A DNA stretch of 38,651 nucleotides from Lysobacteraceae bacterium (GTDB lineage Bacteria > Pseudomonadota > Gammaproteobacteria > Xanthomonadales > Rhodanobacteraceae). Where the stretch lies: contig JAGWIC010000023.1 of the NCBI GenBank assembly GCA_028866435.1, positions 1 through 38,651 on the forward strand, in the 5' to 3' direction. This document shows positions 33,087-38,651 of the stretch, one piece after another; the first letter of the stretch is position 1, and each line of letters begins with the position of its first letter. The translations under genes were made by a program, and so were the position numbers. Under the pieces are notes generated by a model, which had not been told where the DNA came from, ran no database searches, and saw only the letters and a list, made by a program, of their open reading frames with translations.

Positions 33087-34490
33087 TCACTCCAGCAGGA
33101 TCGACTCGTGCATGCCGGGCATCTGGTTGGCGGTGCCCTGCGCGGTGAGGCGATCGGCCATGGCCTGCATGCCGGCATCGTATTCGCCGTGCACCAGGAA
33201 CACCTTGCGCCGCGGCGAGCCGCCCAGCCAGCCCAGCAGGTGGGTCTGGTCCGCATGCGCCGAAAAACCGTTGATGGTCCACACCTGCGCGCGCACGCGG
33301 ATTTCCTCGTTGAAGATGCGCACGGTGTCGGCGCCGTCGACGATGCGCCGCGCCAGGGTGCCCTGGGCGGCGTAGCCGACGAAGACGATGCTGCTCTTCT
33401 CGCGCCACAGGTTGTGCTTCAGGTGATGGCGCACGCGGCCGCCGTTGCACATGCCCGAGCCGGCCAGGATCACCGCGCCGCTGTCGATGTTGTTGATCAT
33501 CATCGACTCGCTCGATTCGCGCGAGAAATGCAGGTTCGCCACCGAGAACGGGTCGCCGTGGCGCAGTTCGTCATGGAACGCCTGGTCGAAGCACTCCGGG
33601 TGGCGACGGAATATCTCGGTGGCGGAAATCGCCATCGGCGAGTCCAGGAACACGGCGATGGCGGCCGGGACCTTGCCGTCGCGGACACCGCAATGCAGGT
33701 GATAGAGCACCTCCTGCGCCCGCTCCAGCGCAAAGGTGGGGATCACCACGTTGCCGCCGCGCGCCACCGTCTCGCTGACGGCGCGGTAGAGCTCGTCGAC
33801 CGAATCGGGCAGTGAACGATGCGGGCGGTTGCCGTAGGTGGTTTCCATCACCACGTAATCGGCCGCGGGCGCCGGCACCGGGTCGCGCAGGATCGGCCGG
33901 CCCGGGTTGCCGAGGTCGCCGGAGAACACGATCGTGCGCCTGTCGCCGCCCGAGCCGATGTCGAGCACGATCGACGCCGAGCCGAGGATGTGGCCGGCGT
34001 CCTGGAATCGCGCGGTGACGCCGTCGACCACCGCCACCGGTTGGCCGTAGGCCACCGGGTCGGCGAAATAGTCCAGCGCGTGCAGGGCATCGTCGATCGT
34101 GTACAGCGGTTCGAACGCGGGCTCGTCGCGGCGGCGTCCGCGGCGCTGGGCACGCCGGGCGTCCTCCTCCTGCAGGCCGGCGGCGTCGAGCATCACCACG
34201 CGGGCCAGGTCGCGGGTGGCCGCGGTGCTGAGGATGCGGCCGCGAAAGCCGTCGCGCACCAGTTTCGGGATGCGGCCGCAGTGATCGAGATGGGCGTGGG
34301 TCAGCAGCAGCACGTCGATGCCGGCCGGGTCGAAGCCGAACGGCTGGTGGTTTTCCTGTTCCTGCTCGCGGCTGCCCTGGAACATGCCGCAGTCGACCAG
34401 GATGTTGTGGTCGTTGCAGCTGATCAGGTGGCACGAGCCGGTCACCTGCTTGGCGGCGCCGTGGCAGCTGTAGACGATGCGCGTGGTCAT
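33087..34490 (-). CDS. MBL-fold beta-CASP RNase-like metallohydrolase
   Basis: This is a 467-residue metallo-beta-lactamase-fold protein of the COG1236 (CPSF73/Ysh1-like) group. The zinc motif is Thr64-His65-Ala-His67-Leu-Asp69-His70. It also has Gly-His-Ile-Leu-Gly-Ser-Ala, Phe-Ser-Gly-Asp-Leu-Gly, a beta-CASP insert (Ile-Pro-Thr-Phe-Ala-x-x-Arg-Ala-Gln-Glu) and the terminal Gly-Phe-Ser-Ala-His-Ala-Asp and Val-His-Gly-Glu. Bacterial members are predicted to cleave or trim RNA. The start overlaps the PRPP synthetase stop by four bases, so translation is probably coupled. The stop is at 33087, the end of the run of minus-strand genes. Confidence 0.9.
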   Translation of the reverse strand: MTTRIVYSCHGAAKQVTGSCHLISCNDHNILVDCGMFQGSREQEQENHQPFGFDPAGIDVLLLTHAHLDHCGRIPKLVRDGFRGRILSTAATRDLARVVMLDAAGLQEEDARRAQRRGRRRDEPAFEPLYTIDDALHALDYFADPVAYGQPVAVVDGVTARFQDAGHILGSASIVLDIGSGGDRRTIVFSGDLGNPGRPILRDPVPAPAADYVVMETTYGNRPHRSLPDSVDELYRAVSETVARGGNVVIPTFALERAQEVLYHLHCGVRDGKVPAAIAVFLDSPMAISATEIFRRHPECFDQAFHDELRHGDPFSVANLHFSRESSESMMINNIDSGAVILAGSGMCNGGRVRHHLKHNLWREKSSIVFVGYAAQGTLARRIVDGADTVRIFNEEIRVRAQVWTINGFSAHADQTHLLGWLGGSPRRKVFLVHGEYDAGMQAMADRLTAQGTANQMPGMHESILLE

Positions 34491-35407
34491 GGCAGGTTTC
34501 CTCCTCGGCTCTCGTGGTGGGGCGCGCGAGCCAGCTCGGCGACCGTCGCGGCGACGTCAGCGCTGATGTCGATCAGCGCGGTGGCGTTGTCGATGGTGTT
34601 GCAGGTCACGATGCGGCCGGCGCCGGCGGCGGCCAGCTGCGCGAGCGCGTCGGGCGCGAAGATGCCGTGCACGCCGATGCACACCGGTGCGCGCGAGCCG
34701 GCCGGGTCGAGGCCTTGCAGTGCGCCGACCATGGTGCGTCCGCTGGAAATGATGTCGTCCACCAACACCGGCGTGCGCCCCTTCCATGGCGCGGTGTCGG
34801 CCAGCGTCACGTCGACGTCGCGGTCGCCGTGGCGCGCCTTGCGGGCCACCACGAATGGCGCGCCCAGTCGGGTGGCGACGTCGCGCACCCATTGGTCGCT
34901 CTCGCCATCCGGGCCGACGATCAGCGGCGCATCGACATGCGCGCCGATCCAGGCGGCCACCTGTGCCGCCGCGTGGACCACGCGTCCGTCCAGCGGCCAG
35001 GCCTGATCCAGCGTGTGGTAGCGGTGCAGGTGCGGGTCCACCGTGACCAGCCAGTCGAAGGCGCCGCCCAGCAGCCGGCCGAAAATCCGTGCCGATACCG
35101 CCTCGCCGGGGTGGAAGCGGGTGTCCTGGCGCATGTAGGCGAGGTAGGGTGCGACCAGGCCCACCCGTGCGGCGCCGAGTTCGCGCAGCGTGGCGGCGGT
35201 CATCAGCAGCGGCACGACCTTGCCGTCCGGGTTGTCCAGGGTGCAGACGAGCGCGACGTCCTCATGCGCCGGCGGCAGCTCCACCCGCACCAGGCTCTCG
35301 CCATCGGGAAAGCGGTGTACCCGCAGCTCGCGCCGCGGCAGCCCGGTGTGCCGGACCAGCCGGTCGGCGAACGCCTCGTTGCCGGGCATGGCGTACAGGC
35401 AGCTCAT
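34487..35407 (-). CDS. prs: Ribose-phosphate pyrophosphokinase, archaeal-type
   Basis: This is a 306-residue PRPP synthetase homologue. Conserved parts are Phe-Pro-Asp-Gly-Glu (about 33-37), Arg93-Gln-Asp95 continuing Thr-Arg-Phe-His-Pro-Gly-Glu, Asp-Pro-His-Leu-His-Arg-Tyr, and the ribose-phosphate loop Asp217-Asp-Ile-Ile-Ser-Ser-Gly. The Arg-Phe-x-Pro-Gly-Glu and Asp-Ile-Ile-Ser forms resemble archaeal enzymes more than the bacterial housekeeping Prs (Arg-Gln-Asp-Arg-Lys; Asp-Met-Ile-Asp-Thr). This is probably a second, specialised copy. It makes PRPP from ribose 5-phosphate and ATP, a reversible reaction. Four-base overlaps on both sides bind it into an operon. Confidence 0.88.
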   Translation of the reverse strand: MSCLYAMPGNEAFADRLVRHTGLPRRELRVHRFPDGESLVRVELPPAHEDVALVCTLDNPDGKVVPLLMTAATLRELGAARVGLVAPYLAYMRQDTRFHPGEAVSARIFGRLLGGAFDWLVTVDPHLHRYHTLDQAWPLDGRVVHAAAQVAAWIGAHVDAPLIVGPDGESDQWVRDVATRLGAPFVVARKARHGDRDVDVTLADTAPWKGRTPVLVDDIISSGRTMVGALQGLDPAGSRAPVCIGVHGIFAPDALAQLAAAGAGRIVTCNTIDNATALIDISADVAATVAELARAPHHESRGGNLP

Positions 35408-36936
35408 GCGCCGGCCGCCACGGCCACGATGTCCGGATGCCGCGACACGTATTCCATCGCGTAGGCGAGTTCGCCCGGGCTTTGCGCGTGCAGGGTGAAC
35501 AACGGCTGGCCCGGCAGCACCGGGTCGCCCAGGTGGGCGTCCAGGGTCAGCCCGGCCAGCGGCGAGTTGGGTGCGCCGGCCAGCTTGGCCGCACGCGAGA
35601 GGCGGCGATTGTCGATCGCCACGACGTGCCCCGCGCGGGTGGCCGTGACCGGTTGCCGGAAGGCCGCGACGCCGGGCGTACGCATGCCGCCCTGGGCGGC
35701 GCAGATGGCCTGGAACCGGGTCCAGGCGCGGCCGGAATCGAGGCACTGCGCGGCCACCGCCGGCGCGGTCTCGGCGGTGGCCGCGCCACCCAGCTCGAGC
35801 ACCGCGGCGGTCACCTGCAGGGCGCGCCGACGTAGGTCGGCGGGGGCATCGGCGTGGTTCTGCAGCACTGCCAGCACGTCGTGCGCCTCCAGCGCCGGGC
35901 CGATGCCGCGCCCGATCGGCTGGCTGCCGTCGCTGAGCAGCACGCGCAGGCGCAGCCCCAGCGCGGCGCCGACCTGCATCAGCAAATGGGCCAGCGACTG
36001 CGCCTGGATCGCGTCGCGCACCTTCGCGGTGGGGCCGATCGGAATGTCGATCACGGCGTGGGTCGAGCCGGCCGCAATCTTCTTAGACAGTACCGAGGCG
36101 ACCATCTGGCCGACACTGTCGATATCGAGGGCGCGTTCCACCCGGATCAGGATGTCGTCGGCCGGTGCCATGTTCATCGCGCCGCCCCAGACGATGCAGC
36201 CGCCGGTGCGCTCCACCGCCTGCCGCATCCGCGCCTCGTCCAGCTCGACCGGGGCCAGCATGGCCATGGTGTCGGCGGTGCCGGCCGGCGAGGTGATGGC
36301 GCGGGAGGACGTCTTGGGCATGATCAGGCCCATCGCGGTGGCGATCGCGACCACGATCGGCGTGGTGCGGTTGCCCGCCAGCCCGCCGATGCAGTGCTTG
36401 TCGACCACCAGCGGCTGCGGCCAGTGCAGGCGCGTGCCGGTGTCGACCATGGCGCGGGTCAGCGCCACCACTTCGTCCAGCCCGAAGTGGTCGGTGCAGC
36501 CGGCGGTGATGAAGGCGGCCAGTTCGATGTTCGAATAGCGGCGCGCCACGATGTCGCCGACGATGGCGTGCAGTTCGGCCTCGCCGAGGGTCTTGCCGAA
36601 GATCTTCGCGCGCACGCTGGCCAGCGAATCCACGCTCGCCGGATGGGCGAGCAGCACCCGCTCGTCGCGGCCGGGCATCAGCGAGCGCCAGGCCGATTCG
36701 GACAGGCCGACTTCATCCAGCGCAAGCATGTCGTTTTCCACCGTGTTGAGCGTGGCCAGCATGCGACGCGCGCCCAGCCGCAGCTCGATCCGCGAGTGGC
36801 TGGCGAATCCCTCGCTGTGGCAGACCGCCGAGTCCGCGCGCAGGTAGACCACGTGCTCGGCACCCGTGTCGATGCCGAGCCGGCGCAGGCGGCTGCCCTC
36901 GATCGCCGGCGGCGCGGGCGGGATGGCCATGCTCAT
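35404..36936 (-). CDS. Thymidine/AMP phosphorylase family protein (long form)
   Basis: This is a 510-residue nucleoside/nucleotide phosphorylase. It is about 70 residues longer than E. coli DeoA because of an extra N-terminal domain (about 1-90), as in archaeal AMP phosphorylase. Asp-Lys180-His181-Cys-Ile-Gly-Gly-Leu-Ala-Gly-Asn and Lys-Thr-Ser-Ser-Arg-Ala-Ile-Thr-Ser-Pro-Ala-Gly-Thr-Ala-Asp also follow the AMP phosphorylase form, not the DeoA form. Expected reaction: AMP (or another NMP, or thymidine) plus phosphate to base plus ribose (1,5-bis)phosphate. The start at 36936 versus 36930 is undecided. It lies 86 bases after the universal stress protein gene. Confidence 0.85.
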   Translation of the reverse strand: MSMAIPPAPPAIEGSRLRRLGIDTGAEHVVYLRADSAVCHSEGFASHSRIELRLGARRMLATLNTVENDMLALDEVGLSESAWRSLMPGRDERVLLAHPASVDSLASVRAKIFGKTLGEAELHAIVGDIVARRYSNIELAAFITAGCTDHFGLDEVVALTRAMVDTGTRLHWPQPLVVDKHCIGGLAGNRTTPIVVAIATAMGLIMPKTSSRAITSPAGTADTMAMLAPVELDEARMRQAVERTGGCIVWGGAMNMAPADDILIRVERALDIDSVGQMVASVLSKKIAAGSTHAVIDIPIGPTAKVRDAIQAQSLAHLLMQVGAALGLRLRVLLSDGSQPIGRGIGPALEAHDVLAVLQNHADAPADLRRRALQVTAAVLELGGAATAETAPAVAAQCLDSGRAWTRFQAICAAQGGMRTPGVAAFRQPVTATRAGHVVAIDNRRLSRAAKLAGAPNSPLAGLTLDAHLGDPVLPGQPLFTLHAQSPGELAYAMEYVSRHPDIVAVAAGA

Positions 36937-37022
36937 GGCGCCCACACGCCATCGGCATGGCGTGCTGGAGCGGCGGCGGAAGACATCGGCTTCATCGACA
37001 AGCTCGTGTCGCTCAAGCGGGC

Positions 37023-37919
37023 TCAGTGCTGCATCAGCACGGGAAGGTGGGCATGCGCCAGCACATGGCCGGTGGCGCCGCCGAGGATGCGCTCGCGCAG
37101 CTGCGAGTGGCTGTACGAGCCCATCACCAGCAGCTCCGCCCGGATGCCACGGGCGGCCTGGAGCAGGGCCATGCCGGCTTCCTGCGGCGGCGCATGGATG
37201 GGCTGCGACCTTGCCGTGACCCGGTGACGCCACAGGTAGTCCAGTGGATCGAAGCGGGGCACGCGGCGGGCGTCGTCATCGGCGTCCGCACCGCGCTCTC
37301 CGCCGTCGAGCAGCAGCACTTCGGTGGCCGCCTGCAGAAAGGGCAGCGCGCCATGGATGGCCCGCGTGGCCTCGATGCTGCCGTTCCAGGCAACCACCAC
37401 GCGGCCGGGTTCCAGTCCGCCGTTCCAGCCCGGCGGCAGCAGCAGGCAGGGCAGGCGGCTGTTGGCCATCGCTTCGCTGAGGACGTCGAACAGGCGCGTG
37501 CCCTCGACCACGTCGCGCTCGAGCACGGCCAGGTCGTGCCATGCGCCGAGTGCGCGCAGGGTCGGTGCCAGGCCGGCGTGGGTCGCCATCCATTCGGCCT
37601 CGGCCACGCCCAGGCGCCGCGCATGCGCGGCGAAGGCGTCGCGTTCGCCGTCGTCCTCGCCGCGCGGCTGCACCAGCATGCCGAGCATGCTGGGCTCCAT
37701 GTCGGCCGCCGCCACGCGGCGCAGCGACGGCGCGATGTAGCAGCCGGTGAGCCTGCTGCCCCAGCGGGCGGCCAGCGCGATCGCGACCGAAACCGCGGGG
37801 CTCCATGGATCGCTCGAGGTGGCGATGGCCAGGATGTCGCCGGGGGCGGCCCACGGCGGCAGCTTCTCGGCGCCGCCGTGGATCGGTGCGGCAACTTTCC
37901 TTGTGGCAGGTGATGGCAT
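37023..37919 (-). CDS. Tandem universal stress protein (UspA family)
   Basis: This 298-residue protein has two Usp domains (about 25-155 and 165-298). The second ends with Met-Gly-Ser-Tyr-Ser-His-Ser-Gln-Leu-Arg-Glu-Arg-Ile-Leu-Gly-Gly-Ala-Thr, a variant of the ATP-binding Gly-x2-Gly-x9-Gly-Ser/Thr motif in which the second Gly is lost. Usp proteins accumulate in energy or oxygen limitation; in many proteobacteria they are under FNR/ANR control, which fits the promoter seen upstream. GGAG lies 8 bases before the ATG at 37919. It is 29 bases downstream of the acetyltransferase gene, so cotranscription is likely. Confidence 0.92.
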   Translation of the reverse strand: MPSPATRKVAAPIHGGAEKLPPWAAPGDILAIATSSDPWSPAVSVAIALAARWGSRLTGCYIAPSLRRVAAADMEPSMLGMLVQPRGEDDGERDAFAAHARRLGVAEAEWMATHAGLAPTLRALGAWHDLAVLERDVVEGTRLFDVLSEAMANSRLPCLLLPPGWNGGLEPGRVVVAWNGSIEATRAIHGALPFLQAATEVLLLDGGERGADADDDARRVPRFDPLDYLWRHRVTARSQPIHAPPQEAGMALLQAARGIRAELLVMGSYSHSQLRERILGGATGHVLAHAHLPVLMQH

Positions 37920-37948
37920 GGGCTGCGCTCCTCGCTGGCCGGCTGTGC

Positions 37949-38527
37949 TTACAGGTCGAGCGTGTGGATGACCTGGCTGGCCTCGGTCGGGTCGCGTTGG
38001 CAGTCGAAGTGCAGGTGCCTGGCCAGCTCGTGCATGGATTCGTCCTGTGCCGAATCGTAGGAGATCATCTGCTTGAAGCCGTTCTTGCGTGCCTGGTCGA
38101 TCAGGTGCTGCATCAGCAGCAGGGCGAGCCCGCGGTGACGCCAGTCGTCGGCCACCGCGACCGCGCACTCGCACTGCCCGTCGCGGTGGGTCGCGCTGTA
38201 GCGGCTGACGCCTATCTCGCGCAGCTGGCCGTTGTCGTGGGTCAGCGCGATGAAGGCCATCTGCCTGACGTTGTCCACGTCCATCAGCTGGTCGAGCAGC
38301 GCCGGGCTCGCCTGCTTGAAGGTATCCATGAAGCGGTGCCGACGGGCCTCCGGCGAAAGCCGGTTGATGAAATCCTCCTCGCGCTGGCGGTCGTCCGCGC
38401 GCAGCGGGCGCACCAGCACCGGCGTGCCATCGTTGAGCGGTTCGATCCAGTGGGTTCCCTCCAGCACCCCGAACGGAGCCTGGCCGGACCTGCCGAGCGT
38501 GTCTTGCGTCGTATGGTTGGTGGACAT
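37949..38527 (-). CDS. GNAT acetyltransferase (Pat-like protein acetyltransferase domain)
   Basis: This is a 192-residue single GNAT domain. Asp-Gly-Thr-Pro-Val-Leu-Val-Arg-Pro-Leu-Arg-Ala-Asp-Asp opens the fold, Leu-Ser-Pro-Glu-Ala-Arg-Arg-His-Arg-Phe follows, and the CoA loop is Trp-Arg-His-Arg-Gly-Leu-Ala. This arrangement is that of the GNAT part of Pat/PatZ lysine acetyltransferases, without their CoA-ligase-like part. It could acetylate proteins or small molecules. ATG 38527 has GGGA about 9 bases upstream. It is the first gene behind an FNR-type promoter and the first of a five-gene run on the minus strand. Confidence 0.88.
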   Translation of the reverse strand: MSTNHTTQDTLGRSGQAPFGVLEGTHWIEPLNDGTPVLVRPLRADDRQREEDFINRLSPEARRHRFMDTFKQASPALLDQLMDVDNVRQMAFIALTHDNGQLREIGVSRYSATHRDGQCECAVAVADDWRHRGLALLLMQHLIDQARKNGFKQMISYDSAQDESMHELARHLHFDCQRDPTEASQVIHTLDL

Positions 38528-38583
38528 GCGGTTATTCCCGGTGGTTGGATGATCAGGTGCCTGCCCCGCGTTCACCCCTGCCG

Positions 38584-38615
38584 GATCAGGCGCTACGGTA
38601 TTTCTACGCCTGATC
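38584..38615. repeat. 9-bp inverted repeat flanking the -10 element
   Basis: GATCAGGCG (38584-38592) and CGCCTGATC (38607-38615) are perfect complements with 14 bases between. The predicted -10 element (38601-38606) lies inside the loop directly against one arm, so the repeat could be an operator. Confidence 0.55.
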
Positions 38616-38642
38616 GGCGAGCCATGGCTTGACCTCAATCAA
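38601..38642 (-). promoter_or_regulatory. FNR/ANR-type class II promoter
   Basis: TTGAC-CTCA-ATCAA (38629-38642) matches the FNR box TTGAT-N4-ATCAA at all but one half-site position. On the minus strand, exactly 22 bases separate it from TAGAAA (38601-38606), a good -10. This places the box at -41.5, the standard class II activator position. Transcription would start near 38594 and read the GNAT gene first. Confidence 0.7.
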
Positions 38643-38651
38643 GTTGCGCGA

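Overview
The window looks like a stretch of core chromosome from a high-GC gammaproteobacterium. The best guess is the Lysobacterales/Xanthomonadales, probably Rhodanobacteraceae. Support comes from the folC-dedD-cvpA-purF gene order, a TyrA with a C-terminal ACT domain, DUF3391/HD-GYP and MASE1-GGDEF-EAL signalling proteins, and uniformly GC-rich coding. This placement is inferred from gene style only, since no rRNA or other marker is present. I saw no tRNA, rRNA, CRISPR array, insertion sequence, phage gene or origin. Genes are dense on both strands, and most of the very long open frames opposite them are high-GC shadows.

Layout. 1-530 (-) is the N-terminal part of an MtfA-like zinc peptidase cut by the window edge, followed by a 450-base gap. 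982-2553 (+) is a Cache-domain chemoreceptor. 2646-7063 (-) holds a membrane-anchored coiled-coil protein, an exported GH3 beta-glucosidase with a perfect 16-bp operator-like palindrome at its promoter, a DedA membrane protein and an exported peroxiredoxin. 7236-9188 (+) is an exported M61 aminopeptidase. 9300-12858 (-) has a COG2521-type methyltransferase, an HD-GYP protein behind a sigma-28-like promoter, and a Gfo/Idh/MocA oxidoreductase. 13039-16775 has a His-rich exported protein, a tandem GNAT, prephenate dehydrogenase, a one-helix membrane peptide and another GNAT. 16831-22571 (-) holds a MASE1-PAS-PAS-PAS-GGDEF-EAL protein and a penicillin-acylase-family amidase. 22755-24398 (+) is a DUF389 protein with an OmpA-like tail.

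24460-27221 (+) is a two-gene metal-efflux cassette, MerR regulator and CopA-type ATPase, whose transcript is predicted to be leaderless. 27328-32125 (+) is the folC-dedD-cvpA-purF housekeeping cluster, here without accD directly upstream. It ends in a long GAGTGAG-rich inverted repeat, followed by a DUF455 ferritin-like protein.

34487-38651 (-) is the most interesting part. Five genes run in one direction: GNAT acetyltransferase, universal stress protein, an archaeal-type AMP/thymidine phosphorylase, an archaeal-type PRPP synthetase and a beta-CASP metallo-RNase-like protein. The last three overlap by 4-base ATGA junctions. In front lies a sequence with the exact geometry of a class II FNR/CRP-type promoter. 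I read this as an oxygen-limitation or stress module coupling RNA/nucleotide breakdown to ribose-phosphate salvage. The gene order and promoter geometry are visible in the sequence; the physiology is inference.
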